Below are positions 1 to 8,555 of a stretch of DNA of 32,504 bases, piece after piece (within the stretch, counting starts at the first letter, position 1; every line of letters starts with the position of its first letter). Source of the stretch: an uncultured Lachnospiraceae bacterium (GTDB lineage: Bacteria > Bacillota > Clostridia > Lachnospirales > Lachnospiraceae); assembly GCA_947588845.1 (NCBI GenBank), contig CANQAR010000048.1, forward strand, positions 1 through 32,504, read 5' to 3'. The notes beneath the pieces were generated by a model. The model saw only the letters and a list, made by a program, of their open reading frames with translations. It did no database searches and had not been told where the DNA came from. The position numbers and the translations under genes were made by a program.

Positions 1-470
1 TTTTTCTTTATTTTACCACAAAACAGAGGATGGGAACAAATGTTTTGTGCAATTTTAAATTTTCAAACACACTCTAGTTGTGTTATTAAATGTCTCCACA
101 GGCACACCGACACACCTCCTAAACCACTAATAATATATCACTAAAATGTGATTTATTCAAGAGCTCGTGAATAGATTTCAGCATAGGGGCATAGAACCTC
201 CGTTGGGTCTTGTCTACCGGTTCGATCTACACTGGGAAGAAGCAAACACACCGTTCTCACTACTGTTCAAACGCAATCAGGGTTTCTTTCGGCAACTTCT
301 CCGCTTCGCTGGCAGAGCTACGAACATCACCGCCAAATTTTCAAATGTCCTACGTCTCGACAATGGATCCGACACGTCCGCAGTTATGGCATCCTCAAAC
401 CATCTTTTATCGGAGATTCGGACATCATTGAGCTTGCATAAAACGGAAAACAGTCGTATCACAAGAATGT
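1..470. other. Unassigned intergenic stretch
   Basis: No gene can be supported here. Short open frames exist on both strands between about 167 and 470, but none has a convincing ribosome site, start or recognisable domain, and several overlap one another. The first 165 bases are AT-rich. On the minus strand a TAGGAGG-like site near 115-121 precedes a GTG that opens only a very short frame. A weak minus-strand promoter for a gene beyond the left edge is possible but not demonstrated. The 167-470 part could be a decayed element or a repeated intergenic sequence. Confidence 0.4.
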
Positions 471-497
471 AAAAAACGTGCTGTTTTTTACAGCACG
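471..497 (-). terminator. Rho-independent terminator of the GntR-ABC operon
   Basis: Read on the minus strand, an 8-bp stem (CGTGCTGT / ACAGCACG, 477-484 with 490-497) encloses a five-base A loop and is followed directly by six Ts (471-476). It lies about 100 bp beyond the stop of the permease gene, so it ends the three-gene operon. The plus strand lacks a matching T-run after the stem. Confidence 0.85.
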
Positions 498-594
498 CTG
501 TCGGATCCTTCTTTTTTTATGGATATTTTAATCTGTCGTGACCACATTATCTCCAGTAATATCATTATCTTATTCTTAGACAGGCCGCTCCTCC

Positions 595-1335
595 TCACAA
601 AAACTCCACATGCTTTTCCAGTTTCACACATCCGAGGAAAAACAGGACAGAAAAAACACCGGCTGTCAGATAAAAGACTCCCCCGCTCACCCACAGAGGA
701 ATCTCCGTCCCCGGAGAAAAATGGAAAAATCCCATCCTGGCAATCTCCTGGATAAGTCCGGTACCGAAATAGGCAAAAGCATAGGTGGACACATAATATT
801 TCCGCCCTTTCAGACGCAGACGATATAGAAACAGCCATAAAAGCAGCAGCGGATGCAGTATGCCCCAGATGACGAGAGACTCCGGAATCCTCACATCAAC
901 ATTCAGGTGAAACCATGATACCGACTCTGTCGCAAACTTTTTCATCTCAAACGTACCGAACCAGCCCATCAGATAGATTCCCAGACAGAACAGCAGGCAA
1001 AGCGCCGTCTTTGCCGCCAGCCTGGCAGACACCGGCAGATCGCTGACGCGCTCCAGTTCATACCATTCATCTTCATAGTCAAAAATCATAAACAAAAAGG
1101 GAAAAAGCACGGAGCCAATTAACATCACAGCTGTCAAAAAAGCGCTGAACAGCCCTGCCAGAAACGGCAGATTTCCGCCGATATACCGGCAGACACGTTC
1201 CGGAAGCGCCGCCAGAACGATCAGATAAACCAGAACCGCGATTTCCGCGGGCGCCAGTCTGCTGCGCGCTTTTTTCGCTTCCCAGACAAAGGCTGCCACG
1301 CAGTCACTCAGATAACTTTTCTTCCTGTTTTTCAC
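595..1335 (-). CDS. ABC transporter membrane subunit (ABC-2-like)
   Basis: A 246-residue integral membrane protein with about six hydrophobic segments (roughly residues 28-50, 56-85, 107-127, 150-172, 185-205 and 217-240). I see no sequence motif naming a substrate. The assignment as a permease rests on topology and on overlap with the ATPase gene upstream (32 bp), the usual layout of YtrA-type GntR/ABC export modules. The start is GTG: a full-length Shine-Dalgarno match, GGAGGTGATC, lies 9 bases upstream and no ATG is better placed. Translation is probably coupled to the ATPase. Such modules often respond to cell-envelope stress or antimicrobial peptides, but that role here is inference. Confidence 0.75.
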   Translation of the reverse strand: MKNRKKSYLSDCVAAFVWEAKKARSRLAPAEIAVLVYLIVLAALPERVCRYIGGNLPFLAGLFSAFLTAVMLIGSVLFPFLFMIFDYEDEWYELERVSDLPVSARLAAKTALCLLFCLGIYLMGWFGTFEMKKFATESVSWFHLNVDVRIPESLVIWGILHPLLLLWLFLYRLRLKGRKYYVSTYAFAYFGTGLIQEIARMGFFHFSPGTEIPLWVSGGVFYLTAGVFSVLFFLGCVKLEKHVEFL

Positions 1336-2044
1336 GTCTGATCACCTCCAGATAGTACTGCTCCACCGACATTCCCCGCGTTTCACGCAGCTCTTCCGTC
1401 TCCATCCGGCGAAGCTCTGAACCTCCGGTAAGAAAAATCACCTCGTCAAACAGCTGCTCCAGATCCTTCAAAAGATGCGTCGCAATCACGGCTGAAGCGC
1501 CGTCCGGCAGATTTTTCAGCAGGAAGATTCTCGCTTCTCTCTTAAAAGCCGGGTCGGCTCCGCCAAATGGTTCATCCAGCAGATACAATTCTGCCTCAAT
1601 GCTGAGCGTGAGGGTAAGCGCCAGCCGTTCCCTCTGTCCTTTTGAGAGCGTGCGGATCCGCATGCCCGGGGAAATCCCTGCTGTTTCCAGCAGCTCCCTG
1701 GCCTTTTTCGTCCGGAATCCGCGGTAATATCCCTGATAAAAGGCAAGGGCATCCTGCACCTTCATCCAGTTGTAAAAGATATCTCTGTCCGGCGCATAGG
1801 CAATCCGCCGCGTCCCTGCTATTTCTCCATCATCCGGCAGGAGGATTCCCGCCATCAGGCGCAGAAGCGTCGATTTGCCGACGCCGTTCTCCCCGATCAG
1901 TCCAAGAATTCTTCCCGAAGGAACCGCAAGATCAATCCGATTCAGGATAAAGCGGTCGCCGACCCTCTTTCGGACTCCCTTAAGACTTATCAAAGGCTCT
2001 TCGCATCCCGGCTTTTCCTGTATCCCGCTGTTGTTCTGCATCAT
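1304..2044 (-). CDS. ABC transporter ATP-binding protein
   Basis: This 246-residue protein has every motif of an active ABC ATPase: Walker A (GENGVGKST), signature (LSKGQRE), Walker B with catalytic Glu (LYLLDEPFGGADP) and switch histidine (IATHLL). The length fits a stand-alone nucleotide-binding subunit of an ABC-2 transporter. The start falls 6 bp after the GntR stop. Two consecutive ATGs are possible (2044 and 2041), and GAGGAA is spaced better for the second, so the true protein may be one residue shorter. It should energise the membrane protein encoded by the overlapping gene, under control of the GntR repressor encoded just before it. Confidence 0.93.
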   Translation of the reverse strand: MMQNNSGIQEKPGCEEPLISLKGVRKRVGDRFILNRIDLAVPSGRILGLIGENGVGKSTLLRLMAGILLPDDGEIAGTRRIAYAPDRDIFYNWMKVQDALAFYQGYYRGFRTKKARELLETAGISPGMRIRTLSKGQRERLALTLTLSIEAELYLLDEPFGGADPAFKREARIFLLKNLPDGASAVIATHLLKDLEQLFDEVIFLTGGSELRRMETEELRETRGMSVEQYYLEVIRREKQEEKLSE

Positions 2045-2050
2045 TTTTCC

Positions 2051-2422
2051 TCATCTCTTTTCATTTTCACTCTGATCGGAAAGCTCCTCCCGGACCAGCG
2101 CAAGAATTTCATCCGGCCCGCAGCCGCAGTTTCTCATAGTCTGCACAAATTCCTGCACCTGCATCCGAACCATCTGGTGGCGCAGCAGTTCAAGACTTTC
2201 TTTCCGGACAAAATTTCCCACGCCCTTCCGGGAGCTGATCACACCTTCCGACTCCAGATACTGCATGGCCCTCTGAATCGTCAGCGCTGAAACTTCATAC
2301 AGCACTGTGCACTCCCGCACAGAGGGCAGTTTCTCGTCCGGTCCCAGGCTTCCATTCACAATCTGTTCCTTAATTTTCTGCGTAATCTGCAGATAGATTG
2401 GCTGCTCATTGCGAAACTCCAA
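2051..2422 (-). CDS. GntR-family repressor, YtrA type
   Basis: A 123-residue protein with an N-terminal GntR winged helix (LPSVRE then LTIQRAMQYLE within residues 30-70) and a short helical tail of about 50 residues in place of a large effector domain. This is the architecture of the YtrA subfamily, which usually sits first in an operon with an ABC transporter, as here. The start is TTG, supported by AAGGAAGGG five bases upstream; no in-frame ATG precedes the conserved N-terminus (EFRNEQPIYLQI). It probably represses its own operon through the palindrome at 2570-2586, which covers the -10 box. The inducing ligand is unknown. Confidence 0.9.
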   Translation of the reverse strand: MEFRNEQPIYLQITQKIKEQIVNGSLGPDEKLPSVRECTVLYEVSALTIQRAMQYLESEGVISSRKGVGNFVRKESLELLRHQMVRMQVQEFVQTMRNCGCGPDEILALVREELSDQSENEKR

Positions 2423-2569
2423 TTTATCCCTTCCTTCTTAATACCGTTCACTTCTCTGCCGGTCAGACACGGCAAAAATGACCTGTTTCATTTGCACGCG
2501 CATACCACTGATCATCCGCACAATGTCTCCCTTCTTTCACCTTCGCATAAACAGCATCTGTTTTACTTA

Positions 2570-2606
2570 TGTTATACAGTATAACAGTCTCTGCATTGCC
2601 TGTCAA
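2570..2606 (-). promoter_or_regulatory. Promoter and palindromic operator of the GntR-ABC operon
   Basis: On the minus strand, TTGACA (2601-2606) and TATACT (2578-2583) are separated by exactly 17 bp. Overlapping the -10 box is a perfect 8-1-8 palindrome, TGTTATACAGTATAACA (2570-2586). This is the expected size and place for a GntR dimer site, so autorepression is likely. The transcript would carry a leader of about 150 bases before the TTG start. Confidence 0.85.
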
Positions 2607-2640
2607 GTCCCCCTATGCAGGCCTGCGCATAAGGCGCGAA

Positions 2641-2666
2641 ATGCCCCGCAGCAAGCCGCGGGGCAT
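2641..2666 (-). terminator. GC-rich hairpin after the surface-protein gene
   Basis: A 9-bp stem (ATGCCCCGC / GCGGGGCAT) with an 8-base loop lies about 70 bp beyond the stop of the large surface-protein gene and just before the GntR promoter. The T-run after it on the minus strand is poor (TTCGC), so it may be a weak or factor-dependent terminator. Together with the promoter it fills the 2423-2738 gap; I see nothing else there. Confidence 0.5.
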
Positions 2667-2738
2667 AAACCGTTCACAACAATCTCCGATCGAAAAAGCT
2701 GTCTTCCTTCCAAACACCGGAATTTCCCGGTATCCGTG

Positions 2739-5700
2739 TTACTTTACCGTTACTGTGCAGACCACTTTCTTCTTACCGGACTGGATGGTAATTTTTGCTT
2801 TTCCTTTCTTCTTTGCCTTAATTACTCCTTTAGCATTTACCGTCGCCACGCTCTCTTTGGAACTGCTGAAGGTGATCTTATCCTGGCTGGTCACCGGCGT
2901 CACAACCGGTTTCAGCGCATAGCTCTTACCCTTCTTCAGACTGATCTTTTTGGAGGCTACGGTAATCTTTGCAGTCTCTACTTTCGCATCCCGAATCTTT
3001 ACTTTAACGGTCTTTGAAATACCGCTTTCCAGCGTAACAGTCAGTCTGGCCGTGCCGCTCTTCTTCTGCGCCTTCAGCTTAAAGGTTCCGTTCACCTTAT
3101 CGACCGAGGATACTTTCAGCAGTTTGGTATTGCTGGATTTCACGGATGCAACGGAATCTCCCTTTGCCATTTCGGTCACGCCGAATTTCGTCGTAGACTG
3201 CTTCGTCTCCATCTTCAGGCTTTTCGCCGTCAGCTCCAGAACTGGTTCCAGCTTGCTTCCGGAATCCTGAACCTCTGTCTTTCCGCATACACTGCAGGTT
3301 CTGCTCTGCGTCGCCGCCTTGAAGACGTCAGCCTCAGAAACTTTTGTCCACGCGCCCCAGGTATGCTCTCCGGTCGCAGGAATTTCTTCCGTACGGATTA
3401 CCTGACCGCATACCGTACATTTGACCGTCTTTTCGCCTGCCGCAGCACAGGTGGCTGCCTTCGTGACCTCCGGGGTTCCTTCTTTGTGGCCAACCGCAGG
3501 AATCGGCTCCGTGCGTACTACCTCATTGCATACCGTACATTTGACCGTCTTTTCGCCCGCCTCAGTACAGGTCGCCGCCTTCGTGACTTCCGGTGTTCCT
3601 TCCTTATGGCCTGTCGCAGGAATCGGCTCCGTGCGGATTACCTCATTGCATACCGTACATTTGACCGTCTTTTCGCCCGCCTCTGTACAGGTCGCCTCTT
3701 TCGTGACTTCCGGTGTTCCTTCTTTGTGGCCGGTCGGCGGGATCTCCTCCGTGCTCAGCACTTCACCGCAGACCGTACATTTCGTCTCTTCCCTGCCGGC
3801 TTCGGTACAGGTGGGTTCTGTCCTCTCTGTTACTTCCGTATGCCCAAGTGCGGGAATAACCTCTGCTCTCCTCAGGAAGCATTCCGTACATTCATATATT
3901 TTTAAGCCGTCTTCCGTGCAGGTAGGTTCTTTGATTACCTCAATTTCCTCCCAGGAATCACGCAGCTCACATACGGTGTTAAACCAATAGTCACGACGGT
4001 ACCACTCTTCACCGTCCTTACTTTCCGCGATGACTGTTATGTTCGTTCCGTCATCTGCACCGCGGCGGATCAGCGTAGGAAGAAGATCATCGCTGCCCTT
4101 CTTCACGCTCCAGAGATTTTCATCGTACCATTCTACTCTGACAACAGCATCCTCCACTTCAGCGCCGTCTGGATTATCCTTCGAATATTCTATCAGCCGG
4201 ATATTGCTCAGATCCAACTCTTCAAAATTCTCCAGAGTGCCTGGCATCAGGGTCCAGTACCAGTCAGTTGTTTCTGTATAGATATCATTGAAGGCGACGT
4301 TCCACTCTCCTGCTTCCTCATCCGGGACATATGCCTCAACATGAATGTTGCAGCCTCTGCCTGCATATTCGGGATCCGGATTCGCCTTTATGATCAGGGA
4401 TCTGCCATCCGGTGTTACGGTTACCGTTTCAGGATCATACATCGGTTCATTCTCATCGTCAGTCACTCTTAAAGTGTAATCCTCAACATTTTCGCTGCGG
4501 AATTCAAAGTGTCCGTCACCAGTTTCCGGATCATCCTCTATCCATTCCTGCCAGTCGTGCCTCAGCGTCGTCTCTATGATCTTTGTCTCACCGGAAAACA
4601 TCTGGGAGACATTTTTCGGATCCGTGTAGTTCAGAGAATAAATATCTCCATTTACATTGACTCTGAATTCTTCGTCTGAGCCACTGATAACATAATCAGG
4701 ATGACTCTCCGGATCCGGCGTCAGCGTGTAATCAAGCTTCAGTATCGCATAGCCGTACGTATCATAGGAATGGATTATCCAGCGCTGTCCGTCCTCGGAT
4801 TTTTCCACTGTCACGATCGGCGTGCTTTCATCTGCCGGAATATCTTCGCCATTTTCTCCGTATCTCCAGGATTCGGTCACTTCCACATTGGTCACTTCCA
4901 CATCGTACCAGTTTCTGTATGGAAATTGTTCATTTTCCAGTTCGTAACCACCCCCGACTACGGTATCGAAAGAATTCTCGGCCTGCAGTAGCATATCGCG
5001 GCCCGACGGCCAGTAAAGCGGACCTTCAAAATACATCCACGATTCCCGCATGTCAACATCCGCCCCGACGTCAAATACCGGCTCATCTGCGCCATTCGGT
5101 ATTACCTGCGCCTGTACATGGAACTGATTATTCTCTGTACCCGGCTGGTAAACTTCCGCCAGCTTTCCGCCATGCAGCGTGATGCCGGTGTTGTCCGCTT
5201 CATAGTATCCTTCCGCAGGATCCAGAGGATTTGTAATCTGCCAGTTGTCAGGCTCCACTTCCTCCCAGTCTCCTACCTGCCAGTTTATCGTGTAGTCCAT
5301 GCCTTCCAGGTTCGATACATCCAGCTCCAGCCTTGTGTCGGCATCCGAGTACATCCAGGTAGACCATTCGTCCCAACGCAGATTCATGAACCAGATGTCA
5401 CAATTCCGGCTTCCAAAATACAGATCCGCATTGCCTCCGTCCGCGTCATAATACCCGCCTTCTTCATCCGGAAGTTTCGCCTGGAGCCAGGCATTCGTGT
5501 CGTCATTCGTCAGCTTCGTCACGGTGAACGGAGCCCTGCCGATGGCCGTTTCCTCGTCCTCCGTATTCTCTAATTCCTTCCCTTCTGAATCTTTCACCTG
5601 CAGGCATCCGGAATCGAAATCCCAGAAATACCGGACATTCTCTTCCATTGTTTCAGTCCCGTCGCCGGATACATGCCAGAGCTGCGGATTGACTTCTACA

Positions 5701-8444
5701 CTGCCTCCCGGAGCCAGATTCTCGATCTCGTCCATGTTTTCCAGCCGCACAGCATAATAGCCTTCTGACCGTACACACACGGTAAAAGTATTTGCAGCGA
5801 CCAGTTCACTCTCTCCCGGAAGGGTGGCCGTCACCTCTATTTCACGCCAGTCTTCTTCCTCACCAGAGCTGATCTTTATCGCAGTTCCCTCCGGCGTGAC
5901 TGTCAGTGTTCCGGTATCCTCTGTCGTGACCGTCAGCGTATAATCCGATATATCTTCATCTTCAGCGCCAAGGCTTCTGTGGTAAAGGGAAGTCTGTATT
6001 GTCATTTCGTCGTTTACCGGCATGTAGTCATTCCAGAGATTCGGATAAGCAAAATCAAGCCGGTAGAACTCACCGCCGACATACACAGTCATCAGTTCGG
6101 AATACATCATCTCCGCGGTTTCCGGGTTAAACGTCTCCGGATCAAAGGATACCGGATCGACCTTTGCATGCCCGATTCTGAACGTTATGGTTCCGAATCC
6201 GTTCTCCGGCGTCGTCAGATACCAGTTGCCGTTTTCATCCGGCTGTGCCGTGGATGTAAATTCCAGCGGGCTACCGTTTTCGTCCTCAAAAGACTGCTCC
6301 TCAATTCTTACATCCGTAATGGGAATACTGTCGTTCCATCCGTACGGATATATTTCGTTCTCCAACTCATAATCAACCCAGATTCCAAGATAAAAGTTAT
6401 CGCCGGAAAGAGCGGTACTGTTATACGGATCATACTGATAATTATATTCTGCGCGGAACTCCGACATTTCAACATTCGCCATAGTGTCAAATACCGGCTC
6501 ATATGTACCAGTCGGTATTACCTGCGCCTGTACATGGAACTGATTATTCTCTGTACCCGGCTGGTAAACTTCCGCCAGTCTTCCGCCATGCAGCGTGATG
6601 CCGGTATTGTCCGCTTCATAGTATCCTTCCGCAGGGTCCAGAGGATTTGTGATCTGCCAGTTGTCAGGCTCCACTTCCTCCCAGTCTCCCACCTGCCAGT
6701 TTATCGCATAGTCCATGCCTTCCAGGTTCGACACATCCAGCTCCAGCCTTGTGTCGGCATCCGAGTACATCCAAGTAGACAATTCACCATAACGCAGATC
6801 CTTGAACCAGACGTCACAATTCCGGCCTCCAAAATACAGATCCGCACCGCCTCCGTCCGCGTCGTAATACCCGCCTTCTTCATCCGGAAGTTTTGCCTGG
6901 AGCCAGGCATTCGTGCCGTCATTCGTCAGCTTCGTCACGGTGAACGGAGCCCTGCCAATGGCCGTCTCCCCGTCCTCCGTATTCTCTAATTCCTTCCCTT
7001 CTGAATCTTTCACCTGCAGGCATCCGGAATCGAAATCCCAGGAATACCAGGCATTCTCTTCCATTGTTTCAGTCCCGTCGCCGGATACATGCCAGAGCTG
7101 CGGATTGACTTCTACACTGCCTCCCGGAGCCAGATTCTCGATCTCGTCCATGTTTTCCAGCCGCACAGCATAATAGCCTTCTGACCGTACACACACGGTA
7201 AAAGTATTTGCAGCGACCAGTTCACTCTCTCCCGGAAGGGTGGCCGTCACCTCTATTTCACGCCAGTCTTCTTCCTCACCAGAGCTGATCTTTATCGCAG
7301 TTCCCTCCGGCGTGACTGTCAGTGTTCCGGTATCCTCTGTCGTGACTGTCAGCGTATAATCCGATATATCTTCATCTTCAGCGCCAAGTCTTCTGCGGTA
7401 AAGGGAAGTCTGTATCGTCATTTCTCCGTTTACCGGCATGTAGTCATTCCAGAGATTCGGATAAGCAAAATCAAGCCGGTAGGACTCAACGCCGACATAC
7501 GCAGTCAGCAAGTCGGAATACATCATCTCCGCGGTTTCTGGATCAAACGTCTCCGGGTCAAAGGATACCGGATCGATCTTTGCATGTCCGATCCTGAATG
7601 TTATGGTTCCGAATCCATTCTCCGGCGTCGTCAGATACCAGTTGTCGTTTCCATCCGGCTGTGCCGTGGATGTAAATTCCAGCGGGCCGCCGTTTTCATC
7701 CTCAAAAGACTGCTCCTCAATTCTTACATCCGTAATGGGAATTCTGTCGTACCATCCGTCCGGACATATTTCGTTTTCCAATTCATAGTCAACCCAGCCT
7801 CCAAGATAGAAGTCATCACCGGAAAGAACGGTATTGTTATACGGATCATACTGATAATTATATCCCACGTACGGTTCCACAGGCTGCTCTTCGGCCGGCG
7901 CTTCTTCACTTGCCAGAGCAGGATCGTCCGCCAGAACAATTTCCTCTATAAATCCGGATTCATCGAAGAGAATATCGTCCCCGCCGGCAGCGCTCTCATC
8001 TTCCGCAGATTCCCCATTCCCGGCTTCGGATAATTCTTCAGCCGCCGCAGGTTCTTCATTTTCGGCAGCGGATAATTTTCCGTCCACCGCAAATTCTCCA
8101 TTTTCGGCTCCGGATAATTCTCCGTCCGGCAGAAACTCGTCCGTCAGTACTTCTTCAGCCGCGCCTGGGATAACCTCTTCGGGCGCATCGTCTGCCGGGA
8201 TTTCCGTCAGAACCGCCTGTCCATTCTCATCCGAAACCGCCGCCGGAGCTGCCAGGTTTTCCAAAGTCCCCTGCTCTCCCACAGCCGGAACTTCTTCCGC
8301 CGCCGATACAGCAGTTTCTGCTGCGGACGCCGTATTTTCGGCCGTAAGTCCGTCTGCAAATACCACAGAGGAATTGCTGCCAAAAATCATGGAAAATACC
8401 AGCATCCACGCGGCAATGCGCTTATAAGTCTGCTTCTTTTTCAT
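2739..8444 (-). CDS. Very large secreted repeat protein with Ig-like C-terminus
   Basis: A 1901-residue extracellular protein starting at the ATG at 8444, which has AAGGAGG six bases upstream. An in-frame start 29 codons earlier would precede the signal peptide and lacks support. Order: signal peptide (residues 1-31, cleavage after VFA); acidic low-complexity linker (about 35-190); two near-identical 472-residue repeats (195-666 and 667-1138); a third, strongly diverged repeat (about 1139-1490); about five Cys-x-x-Cys repeats of roughly 40 residues (CTVCG/CTVCN with TEAGEKTVK); and two Ig-like domains, the last resembling Big_2 (SSSKESVATVNAKGVIKAKKKG). No LPXTG motif or transmembrane anchor is visible, so it is released or held non-covalently. 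The kinase gene lies 111 bp upstream. Function unknown; adhesion or wall association is plausible. Confidence 0.9.
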   Translation of the reverse strand: MKKKQTYKRIAAWMLVFSMIFGSNSSVVFADGLTAENTASAAETAVSAAEEVPAVGEQGTLENLAAPAAVSDENGQAVLTEIPADDAPEEVIPGAAEEVLTDEFLPDGELSGAENGEFAVDGKLSAAENEEPAAAEELSEAGNGESAEDESAAGGDDILFDESGFIEEIVLADDPALASEEAPAEEQPVEPYVGYNYQYDPYNNTVLSGDDFYLGGWVDYELENEICPDGWYDRIPITDVRIEEQSFEDENGGPLEFTSTAQPDGNDNWYLTTPENGFGTITFRIGHAKIDPVSFDPETFDPETAEMMYSDLLTAYVGVESYRLDFAYPNLWNDYMPVNGEMTIQTSLYRRRLGAEDEDISDYTLTVTTEDTGTLTVTPEGTAIKISSGEEEDWREIEVTATLPGESELVAANTFTVCVRSEGYYAVRLENMDEIENLAPGGSVEVNPQLWHVSGDGTETMEENAWYSWDFDSGCLQVKDSEGKELENTEDGETAIGRAPFTVTKLTNDGTNAWLQAKLPDEEGGYYDADGGGADLYFGGRNCDVWFKDLRYGELSTWMYSDADTRLELDVSNLEGMDYAINWQVGDWEEVEPDNWQITNPLDPAEGYYEADNTGITLHGGRLAEVYQPGTENNQFHVQAQVIPTGTYEPVFDTMANVEMSEFRAEYNYQYDPYNSTALSGDNFYLGIWVDYELENEIYPYGWNDSIPITDVRIEEQSFEDENGSPLEFTSTAQPDENGNWYLTTPENGFGTITFRIGHAKVDPVSFDPETFNPETAEMMYSELMTVYVGGEFYRLDFAYPNLWNDYMPVNDEMTIQTSLYHRSLGAEDEDISDYTLTVTTEDTGTLTVTPEGTAIKISSGEEEDWREIEVTATLPGESELVAANTFTVCVRSEGYYAVRLENMDEIENLAPGGSVEVNPQLWHVSGDGTETMEENVRYFWDFDSGCLQVKDSEGKELENTEDEETAIGRAPFTVTKLTNDDTNAWLQAKLPDEEGGYYDADGGNADLYFGSRNCDIWFMNLRWDEWSTWMYSDADTRLELDVSNLEGMDYTINWQVGDWEEVEPDNWQITNPLDPAEGYYEADNTGITLHGGKLAEVYQPGTENNQFHVQAQVIPNGADEPVFDVGADVDMRESWMYFEGPLYWPSGRDMLLQAENSFDTVVGGGYELENEQFPYRNWYDVEVTNVEVTESWRYGENGEDIPADESTPIVTVEKSEDGQRWIIHSYDTYGYAILKLDYTLTPDPESHPDYVISGSDEEFRVNVNGDIYSLNYTDPKNVSQMFSGETKIIETTLRHDWQEWIEDDPETGDGHFEFRSENVEDYTLRVTDDENEPMYDPETVTVTPDGRSLIIKANPDPEYAGRGCNIHVEAYVPDEEAGEWNVAFNDIYTETTDWYWTLMPGTLENFEELDLSNIRLIEYSKDNPDGAEVEDAVVRVEWYDENLWSVKKGSDDLLPTLIRRGADDGTNITVIAESKDGEEWYRRDYWFNTVCELRDSWEEIEVIKEPTCTEDGLKIYECTECFLRRAEVIPALGHTEVTERTEPTCTEAGREETKCTVCGEVLSTEEIPPTGHKEGTPEVTKEATCTEAGEKTVKCTVCNEVIRTEPIPATGHKEGTPEVTKAATCTEAGEKTVKCTVCNEVVRTEPIPAVGHKEGTPEVTKAATCAAAGEKTVKCTVCGQVIRTEEIPATGEHTWGAWTKVSEADVFKAATQSRTCSVCGKTEVQDSGSKLEPVLELTAKSLKMETKQSTTKFGVTEMAKGDSVASVKSSNTKLLKVSSVDKVNGTFKLKAQKKSGTARLTVTLESGISKTVKVKIRDAKVETAKITVASKKISLKKGKSYALKPVVTPVTSQDKITFSSSKESVATVNAKGVIKAKKKGKAKITIQSGKKKVVCTVTVK
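3361..3840 (-). repeat. Tandem 120-bp repeats encoding Cys-x-x-Cys units
   Basis: A block containing the motif CCGTACATTT recurs every 120 bp exactly (near 3414, 3534, 3654 and 3774), with a more diverged unit towards 3900. Each unit encodes about 40 residues with a TCTEAG loop, a CTVC pair and a GHKEGTPEVTK linker. The exact phase and high identity imply recent expansion by unequal crossing-over. Paired cysteines suggest small metal-binding or disulfide-stabilised modules, which is inference. Confidence 0.85.
5031..7862 (-). repeat. Two tandem 1416-bp coding repeats
   Basis: Positions 6447-7862 and 5031-6446 are tandem copies at a constant offset of 1416 bp (472 codons) with no indel at the two ends I compared. 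Examples: GGATCATACTGATAATTATA at 7843 and 6427, and GTCAAATACCGGCTCAT at 6486 and 5070. Long stretches between are identical. The encoded unit begins YNYQYDPYN and ends shortly after VQAQVIP. Sequence to the left (3970-5030) encodes a third, much older copy recognisable by YELENE, WYD-V-TNV and the spacing of WYLTTPENGFGTITF-like strands. Confidence 0.93.
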
Positions 8445-8462
8445 ACTCAGCCTCCTTAAAAA

Positions 8463-8485
8463 TATTATAGTATAATCTAAAGTAT
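8463..8485 (-). promoter_or_regulatory. Possible promoter of the surface-protein gene
   Basis: Just upstream of the ribosome site, the minus strand reads ATTATACTATAAT, giving overlapping TATACT and TATAAT boxes inside a perfect 6-1-6 palindrome. No good -35 box is visible 17 bp upstream, so an activator may be needed, or the gene may be read through from the kinase. This is the only candidate signal in the gap 8445-8555. Confidence 0.4.
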
Positions 8486-8555
8486 ATATTTTTTCAGGAT
8501 AATTTGGTATGCAGGCAGCAGACTTTTTCATTTTTTTAAATGAGTCTCCTGTACA

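Noticed and set aside
3421-3990. Plus-strand open frame of 189 codons with apparent repeats
   Set aside because: It is the antisense shadow of the Cys-x-x-Cys repeats; no ribosome site and no independent homology.
5979-6989. Plus-strand open frame of 336 codons
   Set aside because: Antisense shadow of the 472-residue repeats; the same frame recurs in the other copy, as expected from the duplication.
8445-8531. 29-codon N-terminal extension of the surface protein (start at 8531)
   Set aside because: It lies before a textbook signal peptide and over the promoter-like boxes; the ATG at 8444 has AAGGAGG at ideal spacing.
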